NCBI GenBank assembly: GCA_020633495.1
Contig: JACKDR010000001.1
Span: 248,001-312,000, forward strand
DNA: 64,000 nt
Direction: 5' to 3'
Origin: Kofleriaceae bacterium
GTDB lineage: Bacteria > Myxococcota_A > Polyangia > Haliangiales > Haliangiaceae
Shown: piece by piece, positions 36,275 to 45,236 of the stretch
How the letters are laid out: every line of letters begins with the position of its first letter
Numbering within the stretch: position 1 is the first letter of the stretch
Position numbers and translations under genes: made by a program
Notes under the pieces: model-generated
What the model saw: only the letters and a program-made list of their open reading frames with translations
Databases searched by the model: none
What the model was told of the DNA's origin: nothing

Positions 36275-36303
36275 CCACCGCGGTGGTCAGGGACACGTGT
36301 CCC
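36275..36303. promoter_or_regulatory. Two perfect palindromes in the divergent region 36172-36414
   Basis: CCACCGCGGTGG (36275-36286) and GGGACACGTGTCCC (36290-36303) lie three bases apart between the divergent lipoprotein and thioesterase genes. They are plausible binding sites for dimeric regulators; no cognate regulator is adjacent. The rest of the 243-bp gap shows nothing else. Confidence 0.4.
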
Positions 36304-36414
36304 CAGCGTGCCCACCACGGTCCCCAGCGCCGGCGCGCGCGGCGGCGGAAGCGGACCCGAGGTTGGCGCGATCGGCCCTGGCCAGGCGGGCCCGGCCACG
36401 CGATCGTGACCGCC

Positions 36415-36918
36415 ATGAGCGAGGCGTCCCCCCGTACCCGCACCGTGTCGTGGCAGGACCCGGCGATCGCGATCGCCGGCGTCGACGGCAGGACCGGCCT
36501 GGCGTTCCTGCGCGCGATCGTCGCCGGCGACCTGCCGCAGGCGCCGATCAGCGCCACCCTCGACTTCGCGCTGGTCGCCGCCGACGACGGCGCGGTGCGC
36601 TTCGCCGGCACGCCCGGCGAGAGCCAGTACAACCCGATGGGCACGGTGCACGGCGGCTGGGCCGCGACCCTGCTCGACTCGGCGATGGGCGCTGCGGTCA
36701 TGAGCACCCTCGACGCCACCCAGGCCTACACGACCGCGCAGCTGTCGGTGCACCTGGTGCGGCCGATCACCGCCGCCACCGGCGAGGTGGTCGCCGAGGG
36801 CCGCGTCGTCAACCGCGGCAGCCGCCTGGCCACCGCGGAGGCGACGCTCGAGGACGGCGCCGGCCGCCTGCTGGCCCACGGCACCACGACCTGCGCGATC
36901 GTGCCGCGGCGCGCCTGA
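36415..36918 (+). CDS. PaaI-type hotdog thioesterase
   Basis: 167 residues. The family signature NPMGTVHGGWAATLLDSAMGAAV is present, followed by YTTAQLSVHLVRPITAATGEVVAEGRVVNRG and a closing strand LLAHGTTTCAIV. PaaI thioesterases hydrolyse aryl- or acyl-CoA esters in the cytoplasm. The ATG at 36415 yields MSEASPRTRTVSW. It is separate from the YbgC-like thioesterase at 27.7 kb. The SDR gene is convergent to it, 25 bp away. Confidence 0.88.
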   Translation: MSEASPRTRTVSWQDPAIAIAGVDGRTGLAFLRAIVAGDLPQAPISATLDFALVAADDGAVRFAGTPGESQYNPMGTVHGGWAATLLDSAMGAAVMSTLDATQAYTTAQLSVHLVRPITAATGEVVAEGRVVNRGSRLATAEATLEDGAGRLLAHGTTTCAIVPRRA

Positions 36919-36943
36919 GCGCCCGCCACCGGCGCCGCGCGCC

Positions 36944-37789
36944 CTACTCGCCGGGCCGCGCGAACAGCGGCGCGATCGTCGGGTTGGTCGCGGACAGGAT
37001 CTCGTCGCCGCGGTGCTTCACCGCGCCCATGAAGTGCGGGTGGGTCAGCACCCAGAACCGGTCGTGCGTGATCGCGTCGACGATCTGCGCCGCGACCTCG
37101 CTGGCCGGCAGGCCGTCGGCGATCAGCCTGGCCATGGCGTCGGCCATCTCGCTGGTCTGCTGGGTCTCGGCCAGGGCGGCGGGGCGGTTGCGGCCCGACC
37201 GGTTGATCTGGGTCGCGACCCAGCCCGGGCACACGACCGTGGCCTTGAGCGCCGGCACGAACAGCGCCAGGTCGTGGTGCAGGGTCTCGGTCAGGGTCAC
37301 GACGCCGTGCTTGGTGACGTTGTACGCGCCCATCAGCGGGTTGCTGGTCAGCCCCGCCATCGACGCGATGTTGACGACGTGGCCGGGCTCGCCGCCGGCG
37401 ATCATCCGGGGCACGAACGTGCGGACGCCGTGGATCACGCCCCACAGGTTGACGCCCAGGATCCACTCCCAGTCCTGCAGCGTGTGCTCCCAGACCCGCC
37501 CCGACAGCGCGACGCCGGCGTTGTTGACGATCACGTGGACCGCGCCGAACGCCTCGTACGCGCGCTCGGCCAGCGCCGCGACCTCGTCGGCCGACGCGAC
37601 GTCGGTGCGCACCGCGATCGCCTCGCCGCCGGCGGCGGTCAGCGCGGCGACGGTGTCGTCGAGCGCCGCGACGTCGACGTCGGCGGCGACGACGCGCATG
37701 CCCTCGGCGACGAAGCGCTCGGCGAGGGCGCGGCCGATGCCGCTGGCGGCGCCGGTGACGACGGCGGTGCGGGTGCGGAGGTCTTGCAT
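36944..37789 (-). CDS. Short-chain dehydrogenase/reductase
   Basis: 281 residues. Classical SDR pattern: TGAASGIG cofactor loop (residues 12-19), D of ADVDVAAL selecting NAD(H), NNAG, catalytic Ser in VNIASMAG and YNVTK. The substrate loop is typical for hydrophobic alcohols, and the tail has HPHFMGAVKHR. The family oxidises or reduces alcohols and ketones; substrate unknown. It lies downstream of the GH31 gene on the same strand, 31 bp away, so cotranscription is possible. Confidence 0.92.
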   Translation of the reverse strand: MQDLRTRTAVVTGAASGIGRALAERFVAEGMRVVAADVDVAALDDTVAALTAAGGEAIAVRTDVASADEVAALAERAYEAFGAVHVIVNNAGVALSGRVWEHTLQDWEWILGVNLWGVIHGVRTFVPRMIAGGEPGHVVNIASMAGLTSNPLMGAYNVTKHGVVTLTETLHHDLALFVPALKATVVCPGWVATQINRSGRNRPAALAETQQTSEMADAMARLIADGLPASEVAAQIVDAITHDRFWVLTHPHFMGAVKHRGDEILSATNPTIAPLFARPGE

Positions 37790-37820
37790 CCCGTGATCTA
37801 ACCCGGTCGCGGGCCGGCGA

Positions 37821-39662
37821 TCACGGCGGCAGGACGACGATCGTGCCGTCGGCCTCGCCGGCCGCGATCCGGACCCACAGGACGTGGGTCGCGGGGTCGA
37901 ACGCCCAGCCGTCGCCGGCGCCGCCCAGCGCGGCGTCGACGCTGGCGGCGGCCGTGACCGTGGCGCCGTCGTGGAGCACGGTGCCGGGCGCGGCGTCGGC
38001 GTGCAGCCGCAGCACGACCGCGTGATCGGCGAGGCTGGTCAGGCGCACGTACAGATCGGCGCCGATCGTCTCGACCTCGACGGTCCCGGTGACGCCGCGA
38101 TCGCGGTGCACCGTGAACGACGACGTCGTCGGCGTCGGCCAGATCGCCAGGGTCAGCGCGTCGGACGACGCCGCGGTGCCGAGCGGGGTCGCGGCGTTGT
38201 GGACCTCGGCCGGGATGATCGCGCCTTGCCGCACGTACAGCGGCACCTGCGCGCGATCCGGCATCGCCACCGCGGTCAGCGTGGTCGGCCCGACGATCGC
38301 GGGCGCCGCCGGATCCCACCAGTCGAACCAGGTGCCGGCCGGCAGCGCGACGTCGCGCACGCCGGTGTCGTCGAGGACCGGCGCCACCAGCAGGGCGTCG
38401 CCGAGCATCCACCGGTAGTCGCCGGCCCAGTCGGCCGGCCCGGCCCCGATCGGCCGCATGATCGGCGCCGCGCCCGCGTAGGCCTCCTCGGCCAGCGAGT
38501 AGAAGAACGGCACCAGCTGGTCGTGCAGCGTCGCCCAGTAGCGGTACAGCGCGACGGTCTCGTCGACGTGGTCGGGCACGGTCCACGGCGCGATGTTGGC
38601 GCGGCCGTGCAGCTGCATGAACGGCGACAGCGCGCCGACCGCGGTCCACCGCGCGAACACCAGGGTGTCGAACGGCACCAGGATGTCGAAGTCGAGGTCG
38701 TCGCGGTCGAGGTAGCCGCCGACGTCGGAGCCGATCGCGACGTAGCCGGCGGCCGCCGACCGGAACAGGTGATCGAGCGCGTCGGCGAGGCCGACCCAGT
38801 CGCGGCGGTTGTCGCCGACCCAGGCCACCGGCGCGTCCTCGGGGCGGGCGTAGAACCGGCCCGGGAAGCCGTAGGACTCGTCCCACGGCCGCACCATCGT
38901 CACGAACTGGTCGCCGCGGCGGGCGACGCCGTAGGCGTGGAAGTCGGCGTAGTACGCCTCGGAGTAGGCCTGCAGCGTGACCTCGCCGGCGGCGGTGTCG
39001 AACGGCGGGTTCTGCAGGTACTGCTCGCCGAAGTCGAGCTTCCAGCCGTCGACGCCGAGGTCGAGCAGCGGATCCTGCTGGCGGTGCCACCACGCCACCG
39101 CCTCGGGGTTGAAGAAGTCGACGCCGGAGCCGGTGCCCTTCCACCACAGGTAGTCGGCGCCGTCGTCGACGTAGAAGCCGCAGTCGTGGCCCTCGCGGTA
39201 GTTGGCGGCCTCGCCGTCGTAGCGATCGCCGCCCGGCTCGAGATCGAGGCCGGAGGTGTTGACCATCTGGGTCACCCACAGGACCAGCTTGATGTCGGCG
39301 GCGTGGAGGTCGGCGACCAGCTGATCGAAGCCGGGATAGCGATCCGGGTTGGGGACGAAGGTGTTGTAGTGGGTCTCCCACGGCGAGTCGATCACCAGCG
39401 CGCCCACCGGGATGTCGCGGCTGGCGAAGCCGTCGATGAACGCGCGCGAGTCGGCGTCGTCGGAGATGTCCTTCGAGATCCACGGCCGGAACGCCCACTT
39501 CGGGGTGTAGCCGCCGGGGGCGTCGATCTCGTCGGCGGCGCTGCGGAAGTCGCACGCGCGGGCGTCGACGCCGGCGTCGGGCGCCAGGGCGTCGTCGCCG
39601 CAGGCGATCGCGGTGAGGCTGAGGGCGGCGGCGGCGGCGGCGGCGACGAGCGGGGATCTCAC
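37821..39662 (-). CDS. GH31 family glycoside hydrolase, secreted lipoprotein
   Basis: 613 residues from GTG 39662. Lipobox TAIAC, then the GH31 catalytic barrel. The nucleophile is D210 in DGWKLDFGE and the likely acid/base D284 in WVGDNRRDW, with the conserved GSDVGGY at 311-317. A C-terminal beta domain follows. GH31 enzymes cleave alpha-glucosidic or related bonds (alpha-glucosidase, xylosidase, sulfoquinovosidase and others), so the substrate cannot be fixed here. Probably anchored outside the cytoplasmic membrane for glycan degradation. TACCCT lies 6 nt before GTG. Confidence 0.9.
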   Translation of the reverse strand: MRSPLVAAAAAAALSLTAIACGDDALAPDAGVDARACDFRSAADEIDAPGGYTPKWAFRPWISKDISDDADSRAFIDGFASRDIPVGALVIDSPWETHYNTFVPNPDRYPGFDQLVADLHAADIKLVLWVTQMVNTSGLDLEPGGDRYDGEAANYREGHDCGFYVDDGADYLWWKGTGSGVDFFNPEAVAWWHRQQDPLLDLGVDGWKLDFGEQYLQNPPFDTAAGEVTLQAYSEAYYADFHAYGVARRGDQFVTMVRPWDESYGFPGRFYARPEDAPVAWVGDNRRDWVGLADALDHLFRSAAAGYVAIGSDVGGYLDRDDLDFDILVPFDTLVFARWTAVGALSPFMQLHGRANIAPWTVPDHVDETVALYRYWATLHDQLVPFFYSLAEEAYAGAAPIMRPIGAGPADWAGDYRWMLGDALLVAPVLDDTGVRDVALPAGTWFDWWDPAAPAIVGPTTLTAVAMPDRAQVPLYVRQGAIIPAEVHNAATPLGTAASSDALTLAIWPTPTTSSFTVHRDRGVTGTVEVETIGADLYVRLTSLADHAVVLRLHADAAPGTVLHDGATVTAAASVDAALGGAGDGWAFDPATHVLWVRIAAGEADGTIVVLPP

Positions 39663-39668
39663 GGCGCG

Positions 39669-39674
39669 AGGGTA
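39669..39674 (-). promoter_or_regulatory. -10-like hexamer TACCCT, 6 nt before GTG at 39662
   Basis: Minus-strand TAnnnT at leaderless spacing; it supports the GTG start and excludes upstream in-frame codons. Confidence 0.45.
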
Positions 39675-39794
39675 CCCGGCCGGGATGGCGGCCCGCCAGG
39701 ATTGCCGGGATCGACCGCCGGCGCGCACCCGTTGCGCGCCACGGGGCCTCCGTCAAGCCAAAAGGCCGGCACGGCGCTCGCACTACCCCGCGGC

Positions 39795-40205
39795 ATGACG
39801 TCCCACTTCCTCTCCGTGAGCGACCTCATGACCACCGCGGTGGTCAGCGTCCGCGCCACCGAGCCCCTGCGGGAGGCCCACGCCGACATGCAGATGGGTG
39901 CGTTCCGCCACATGCCGGTGGTCGACGACCGGGGCCGGCTGGTCGGCATCATCTCGGACCGCGACGTCCTGCGCGCGATCAGCCGCCACAAGGCGACCCT
40001 GGTCGGCGAGGTCATGACCCGCCAGCCGGTGACCGTGAAGCCGGACACCGTGGCCCACGCCGCGGCGCTGGTCATGCTCGAGCGCAAGATCGGCGGCCTG
40101 CCGGTGGTCGACGAGGACGGTCACCTGGTCGGGCTGATCACCCAGACCGACTTCCTCGAGGTCGCGCGCCGGGCCCTGCTCGGCCTGCCGCTCGCGCGCG
40201 AGTAG
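39795..40205 (+). CDS. Tandem CBS-domain protein
   Basis: 136 residues comprising two CBS motifs and little else: VSDLMTTAVVSVRATEPLREAH then MPVVDDRGRLVGIISDRDVLRAI, and VGEVMTRQPVTVKPDT then LPVVDEDGHLVGLITQTDFLEV. CBS pairs bind adenine nucleotides and act as energy or ligand sensors. As a stand-alone protein it would act on a partner; none is obvious nearby. TACCCC lies 5 nt before the ATG, a near-miss to the -10-like hexamer. Confidence 0.93.
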   Translation: MTSHFLSVSDLMTTAVVSVRATEPLREAHADMQMGAFRHMPVVDDRGRLVGIISDRDVLRAISRHKATLVGEVMTRQPVTVKPDTVAHAAALVMLERKIGGLPVVDEDGHLVGLITQTDFLEVARRALLGLPLARE

Positions 40206-40234
40206 CCACCCCGGGCGCGGCGCGACCATCGACG

Positions 40235-42244
40235 TCACCGCGCCGGCGTCACGAAGACGTCGACGCGGCGGTTGCGATCGCGCCCGGCGGCGGTCGTGTT
40301 GGTGCCGACCGGCGCGTCGGCGCCGGACGACTCGACCGTGACGTGATCGCGCGGCACGCCGGCGCCGATCAGCCAGGCCGCGGTGGCGCGGGCGCGCCGC
40401 GCCGCGACCTCGACGTTGTCACGCGGGTCGCCGTCGGCGTCGGCGTGGCCGACGACCAGGATCCGGGCGCCGTCGCCGCGGGCCCGCTGCGCGAGCGGCG
40501 CCAGCTCGACCCGCGCCGCCTCCGACAGGGTCGCCGAGGCCCGCCCGAACGGCAGGCGCGCCACCAGCTCGCCGCGCGCCGCGGCGTCGCCGGGATCGTC
40601 GGCGGCCAGCGCGGCCAGGACCTCGGCCGGGGTGTCGCCGGGGACGAAGCCGCTGGCGGCGACCAGCTCCTGACCGGCCGGCGACAGCGCGAACCGCAGG
40701 AAGTCGGCGACGGCGCCGCGCGGCGCGCCGGCGCTGTAGATCAGGAGCGCGCGGTAGATCGGGTAACGGCCGTCGCGGACGGTCGCCGCCGAGGGGGCGA
40801 TCGCCGCCGCGCCGGCGCCCGGCGAGATCGCGACGGCGCGGACGCCGGCGTCGACCCAGCCCAGCCCGACGTAGCCGATCGCGTCGGGGTCGGCGGCGAC
40901 CGCGGCGACCAGCGCGTCGCTGTGCTCGATCTCGCGGGCGCCGGCGTCGATCGTCGCCGGGTCGTGGCCATCGCCGCGCCGCACCACCTTGTCGACGAAG
41001 AAGTCGTGGGTGCCGGAGTAGCCGGGCCGGCTCAGCAGGTGGACCGGGCGGTCGGGGCCGCCGAGCTCGGACCAGCGCGTGATCTCGCCGCGGAACAGCC
41101 GCGACGCCTCGTCGATCGTCAGCGCCGCGATCGGGTTGTCGGGGTGGACGACGAGCGCGAGGCCGTCGTAGCCGAGCACGAGCTCGTCGAAGCGGACGCC
41201 GAGCCGCGCGGCGTCGTCGAGCTCGGCCGGCTTGACCGGGCGCGACGCCGCGCCGAGGTCGGCGGTGCCGTCGAGCAGGCCGACGAACGCGGTCGCCGAG
41301 CCCAGCGCCTCGACGGTGACCTCGACGTCGGGCCGGCGCGCCATGAACGCCTGCGCCAGCGCCGGGCCGAGGGCGCCGCCGATCGTGTCGCTGCCCTTGA
41401 TGCGGACCCGCGCGGTCGCCGTGGTGCCGGCGAAGCTGACCGGCAGGTTGACCCACGCCGCCACCGGCGCGCCGCCCTGGCGCGCCGGCGCGAACCGCCA
41501 CCCCCGCACCGCGTCCACCGCCGCCGCCTCGAACGCGGCCAGCTCGAGCCGCGACCGGTAGACGCTGACCTCGCGGACCCGCCCGTCGCGATCGACGAGC
41601 GCACGGCACACGATCGTCGGCGTCAGCGCCAGGTCGCTGACCGGCCGCGCCGGCGCCGCGCCGTCGAGCCGCGCCGGCGGCTGGTCGTCGGGGCCGGTGA
41701 GGTCGGCGGCCTCGACCGCCGGCCCGTCGACGACCGCCGCGCCGCCGCGATCGGCCGGCGCCGCGACCACCGCCGCCGGCGTCACCGCGCGGCCGCCGCC
41801 GCGCTGCAGCCACAGCACCAGCGTCGACGCCACCGCCGCCGCGGTCACCGCCGCCAGCAGCGCCACCGCGGCGACCCGGCGCCGCGACGGCAGGCCCAGC
41901 TGTGGCGCCGACGGCCGCGCCGCGACGTGCGGCAGCGAGCCCTCGTCGAGGCGCTGCGCCGCCTCGAGCAGCAGGTGCGGCACGCTCGCGTCGACGGTGC
42001 GGCGCGGCGGCGCGACGCCGGGATCGACGGTGTAGGCCAGCCCGCGCGCGCCGAGCGCGGCGTGGGCGGCGTCGCGCCCGATCAGCGGGCCGAGCTCGGC
42101 GTGGACCAGCTCGCCGTCGACCAGGTACAGCGCGCCGGTCACGGTGCCGGCGCGCATGCGCACCCGCAGCGAGCGCCGGCCGGCCGCCGAGACCTGCAAC
42201 AGGTCGGCGAGGGGAAGCACGTCAGCGTCACCGGAAAGGGACAT
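40235..42244 (-). CDS. DUF4388-TM-TonB-phosphate-binding-protein-OmpA fusion
   Basis: 669 residues. Order: a DUF4388 domain at about 1-105 (LADLLQVSAAGRRSLRVRM, GALYLVDGELVHAELG), cytoplasmic in the usual orientation; one membrane helix at about 123-147; a TonB C-terminal-like domain at about 205-272 (CRALVDRDGRVREVSVYRS, GWRFAPARQGGAPVAAW); a PstS-like binding domain at about 279-545 (IKGSDTIGG, TADLGAASRPVK, SRPGYSGTHDFF); and an OmpA-type domain at about 560-669 (LVVGHADADGDPRDNVEVAARRA) that would bind peptidoglycan. It therefore spans the membrane and carries a ligand-binding and a wall-anchoring domain outside. GAGAGG precedes the ATG. No phosphate transporter genes are adjacent. Confidence 0.85.
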   Translation of the reverse strand: MSLSGDADVLPLADLLQVSAAGRRSLRVRMRAGTVTGALYLVDGELVHAELGPLIGRDAAHAALGARGLAYTVDPGVAPPRRTVDASVPHLLLEAAQRLDEGSLPHVAARPSAPQLGLPSRRRVAAVALLAAVTAAAVASTLVLWLQRGGGRAVTPAAVVAAPADRGGAAVVDGPAVEAADLTGPDDQPPARLDGAAPARPVSDLALTPTIVCRALVDRDGRVREVSVYRSRLELAAFEAAAVDAVRGWRFAPARQGGAPVAAWVNLPVSFAGTTATARVRIKGSDTIGGALGPALAQAFMARRPDVEVTVEALGSATAFVGLLDGTADLGAASRPVKPAELDDAARLGVRFDELVLGYDGLALVVHPDNPIAALTIDEASRLFRGEITRWSELGGPDRPVHLLSRPGYSGTHDFFVDKVVRRGDGHDPATIDAGAREIEHSDALVAAVAADPDAIGYVGLGWVDAGVRAVAISPGAGAAAIAPSAATVRDGRYPIYRALLIYSAGAPRGAVADFLRFALSPAGQELVAASGFVPGDTPAEVLAALAADDPGDAAARGELVARLPFGRASATLSEAARVELAPLAQRARGDGARILVVGHADADGDPRDNVEVAARRARATAAWLIGAGVPRDHVTVESSGADAPVGTNTTAAGRDRNRRVDVFVTPAR

Positions 42245-42439
42245 GGGACCTCTCGGAGGCCGCGAGCACCGCGCTCGCCAGGGGCTCCGACCGCGCAGCC
42301 TGCCAGGCGCGCGTGACCGTCCCGCGCCAGGGCGGTGACGACCGACGGGTCGAGGCCGCGACCGCGGTTCGCCGCGGTTCGATCGACGTTCTGCACGTAG
42401 GGGTTCCCACGCGCGCCGACTCGCGTGTCTGCTCTGGTG

Positions 42440-43462
42440 ATGCCGCCCACCTGCTCCTGGCCCGGACTCCCCGCGGCGGTGGCCGCGACCGCCGCCGTGG
42501 CGTCCGCCGCGTGCGTGGTCGAGATGGACACCGAGCGCCCGGCGAGCCCGATCGGCGCGGTCACGACCGACTGTGTCGTGCCCCTGCCCGATCGCGGCGC
42601 CCCGGCCGCGCTCGAGTACCCCGACGGGACCCTGTGGATCTTCGACGATGGCGGCGCCGCGTTCGTGGCGTCGATCGACGACGCCTGCGCCGGCGTCGTC
42701 GCCGCGTGGCCCGACCCGGTGCTGGCGCTGACCGCGGAGGAGGAGGCGGACGACCAGACCCGCACCGACGGCCGCGCCTGGGCGCTGCGGCCGCGGGGCG
42801 GCGTGGTCGCCGCGGGCGTCGGCTACCTCTACTACGATCGGGTGCTGACCGGCCCCGGCGTCTTCGACGTCGAGGTCATCGACACCGGCGTGTGCACGAT
42901 CGCGGATCGTCCCGGACCGTGCGCGCGCGCGCCGGCGCCGCTGTGGCCGGGCGGCGCCCGGTCGTGGGGCGACGCCGGCTTCGTCGAGGACGGCGTCGCG
43001 TACGTCTACGGCTGCGATCACCTGGCCGCGTTCACCGATCTGTGCGCGCTGGCGCGGGTGCCGGTCGCCGACGTCACCGACGCCGCCGCCTACGCGTACC
43101 TCGGCTGGGACGACGCCTGGCGGCCGCGCGGCGACGACACCGTGACCCTGTTCGAGGCGCCCGGCGCGATCAGCGCCAGCCGCCACGCGCCGTCGGGGCG
43201 GGTGATGGTCACCGTCGCCGATCTGTGGGACTCGCGGCTCGAGCTGCGGACCGCGGCCGGCCCGGCCGGCGGCTTCGACGATCCGCTGGTGCTGTTCGAC
43301 GTCGCGTCGCCGCCGGACTGGTTCTTCGCCGGCGGTCGCGAGCACGCCGGGCTGCGCGAGCCGGGCGCGCTGGCGTTCAGCTACGCGACGACCGCGGCGC
43401 CGGCGCCGGGGCTGCACGTGGTCCGGTTCCAGGTCGCCGACGAGGGGCTGCAGCCGTGGTGA
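42440..43462 (+). CDS. DUF4185-like secreted lipoprotein
   Basis: 340 residues from ATG 42440 (GTG at 42425 also in frame). Signal with lipobox ASAAC. The body has repeated blades (GGVVAAGVGYLYYDRV, DGVAYVYGCDHL, WDSRLELRTAAG) resembling DUF4185/five-bladed propeller glycosidase-like proteins; this assignment is tentative and no catalytic residue is claimed. Its stop overlaps the next gene's GTG by four bases, so the two are cotranslated. It is divergent from the OmpA-fusion gene across about 195 bp in which no clear site was seen. Confidence 0.6.
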   Translation: MPPTCSWPGLPAAVAATAAVASAACVVEMDTERPASPIGAVTTDCVVPLPDRGAPAALEYPDGTLWIFDDGGAAFVASIDDACAGVVAAWPDPVLALTAEEEADDQTRTDGRAWALRPRGGVVAAGVGYLYYDRVLTGPGVFDVEVIDTGVCTIADRPGPCARAPAPLWPGGARSWGDAGFVEDGVAYVYGCDHLAAFTDLCALARVPVADVTDAAAYAYLGWDDAWRPRGDDTVTLFEAPGAISASRHAPSGRVMVTVADLWDSRLELRTAAGPAGGFDDPLVLFDVASPPDWFFAGGREHAGLREPGALAFSYATTAAPAPGLHVVRFQVADEGLQPW

Positions 43463-44322
43463 CGCCGCGCGCCGCGGTCGTCGCCGTCGCGGTCGTCGCC
43501 GTCGTCGGCGCCGGCGCCACGCCGGCGCGGGCCGGCGAGCTGACCTTCCTGGGGCCGGCCCGCGAGATCAGCCACTCCAGCTCGGCGTCGCGCGACACCG
43601 CGCTGCCCGCGCTGCAGCTCGGCCCGCACCGCGTGCTCACCGGCGGCGCCGAGGCCGCGCTGGCCGCGCTGCCCGCCGGCGGCGTGACCTGGCGGCTCGG
43701 CTTCTTCGGCATGCTCGAGCTCGAGAGCGAGGGCGAGACCACGGCGTGGGCGCCGTTCCCGCAGGCCGACATCCGGTTCTGGCGCGGCCACTACGGCTAC
43801 GCGGTCGCGGCGTCGCTCGATCGCCTGGCGGCGCGGTGGTGCGACGGCTGCGCGGTCGAGGCCACGCTGTCGGCGCGCCACGAGAGCGAGCACTACACCG
43901 GCGCCAACGACGGCGGCCCCGGCACCGACTACTCCGACCGGCCCCACGTCGGCAACTACCTCATGCTCGACGTCGCCGCGCGCCGCCCGCTGGGGGCCGT
44001 CGAGCTGACGGCGCGCGTGCAGTACCGGCAGTTCCTCCCCGGGCAGTCGGGCTGGGCCGAGGCGCCCGGCGCCGATCTGATCGCGCGGTGGCGACGGTGG
44101 CCGCGGCTGCACCCGTTCGGGTCCGCCTTCGGCGAGTACGCGTTCGGCACGCGCGGCTTCCCCGACGCCTACCGGGTCCGCGTCTTGATCGGCGTCATGC
44201 TGCCGTCGCCGCGCGGCGACCTGCAGCTGTACGTGTCGGGGGATGTGGGGCACCGCCAGGGCCTGGCGGTGTTCACCGAGGAGCGGGCCCTCGGCGGGGG
44301 CGTGCGACTCGCGTTCTGGTGA
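43459..44322 (+). CDS. Secreted outer-membrane-type beta protein
   Basis: 287 residues from GTG 43459. The signal peptide ends at ARAGE. The mature part alternates aromatic and hydrophobic residues in strand pairs (WRLGFFGMLELES, IRFWRGHYGYAVAASL, VELTARVQYRQFLP) and ends in GGGVRLAFW, a C-terminal aromatic as in outer-membrane barrels. No named family is recognised. The 4-bp overlap with the upstream lipoprotein gene suggests a functional pair. Confidence 0.65.
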   Translation: MTPRAAVVAVAVVAVVGAGATPARAGELTFLGPAREISHSSSASRDTALPALQLGPHRVLTGGAEAALAALPAGGVTWRLGFFGMLELESEGETTAWAPFPQADIRFWRGHYGYAVAASLDRLAARWCDGCAVEATLSARHESEHYTGANDGGPGTDYSDRPHVGNYLMLDVAARRPLGAVELTARVQYRQFLPGQSGWAEAPGADLIARWRRWPRLHPFGSAFGEYAFGTRGFPDAYRVRVLIGVMLPSPRGDLQLYVSGDVGHRQGLAVFTEERALGGGVRLAFW

Positions 44323-44375
44323 CCTGGCGGCCAGGGGGCGGGACCTGGTAGCGTCGCCAGCCGGAGGAACCCCAC

Positions 44376-44801
44376 GTGAAGCTCACCACTGCGTTTCTGT
44401 TCGCGTCGTCGATCACCCTGGCTGCCTGCGGCTCGAAGAGCTCCGGCGGCAGCACCATGGCCGCCGGCCCCACCTGTGACGGCGCCGCCGCCAACCTGTC
44501 GGCGGAGATGAACTCCCAGTCCGGCGGCGACATGGGCGCCGACGGGATCGCCAAGGTGTCGTCGCTGATCTCGCAGGCGTGCACCGAGGACGGCTGGTCG
44601 AGCGAGGCCGTCAAGTGCTTCGCCGAGTCCCAGGGCGAGGCCCTGCAGGGCTGCGAGAGCATGCTGACCCCGGAGGCCAAGGACTCGCTGGGCGAGCGCA
44701 TGGCCAAGATGATGGGCAGCGAAGGCGGCATGGAGGGCGGCGACGACGGCATGGGCGAGGACGACGGCATGGGCGACGAGGGTGGCGGCGAGGACTACTA
44801 G
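44376..44801 (+). CDS. Small lipoprotein, paralog C of the four-Cys family
   Basis: 141 residues from GTG 44376, with GGAGGA about 7 nt upstream and TAGCGT at 44349-44354. Lipobox TLAAC, then GPTCDGAAANL, CTEDGWSSEAVKCFAE and QGCESMLTPEAKD, the same Cys spacing and the same EDGWS core as paralogs A and B at 4-5 kb. The end is Met/Gly/Asp rich instead of PCEGGE. The TAG stop (44799-44801) lies inside the left terminal repeat of the element that follows, so the last codons may have been changed by its arrival. Confidence 0.8.
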   Translation: MKLTTAFLFASSITLAACGSKSSGGSTMAAGPTCDGAAANLSAEMNSQSGGDMGADGIAKVSSLISQACTEDGWSSEAVKCFAESQGEALQGCESMLTPEAKDSLGERMAKMMGSEGGMEGGDDGMGEDDGMGDEGGGEDY

Positions 44802-44880
44802 AGCGCATCTCACAACCGGGTCGCGCCGCACGCTTCGCTTGGAGCGCATCTCACAACCGGGTCGCGCCGCACGCTTCGCT
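44801..44880. repeat. 39-bp direct duplication at the element's left end
   Basis: The 39 bases at 44801-44839 recur exactly at 44842-44880 (41-bp period), so the terminal repeat sequence is present twice in tandem. Confidence 0.85.
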
Positions 44881-45236
44881 CACGCCGAGCGGAGCCCGAG
44901 CGGCGAAGCCGCGAGGGCGCAGTCGAGGCGGCGGGCCGCGGCCGGAACCCCGTCGGCGACGGCGGAACGTCTCGGCGCCCGCCCCCTCGACTTCGGGGTC
45001 GCGGCTCCGCCGCTCCCCCTCCGCTCCTAACGAACCGCTGGGCCAAGCCGCTGATCTTGCGTGGCGCAGCGATCGGCTGACCGCCGGTTTGGGCCTGACC
45101 GCACTCACCCCGAGCGGAGGGGGAGGTGCGCAGCACCGACCCCGGAGTCGAGGGGGCGGGCACCGGTGCGCCGCCGAGACCGCACCGATCCACGCCCTCT
45201 CGACTACGCCCTCGCGGCTGCGCCGCTCGGGCTCCG

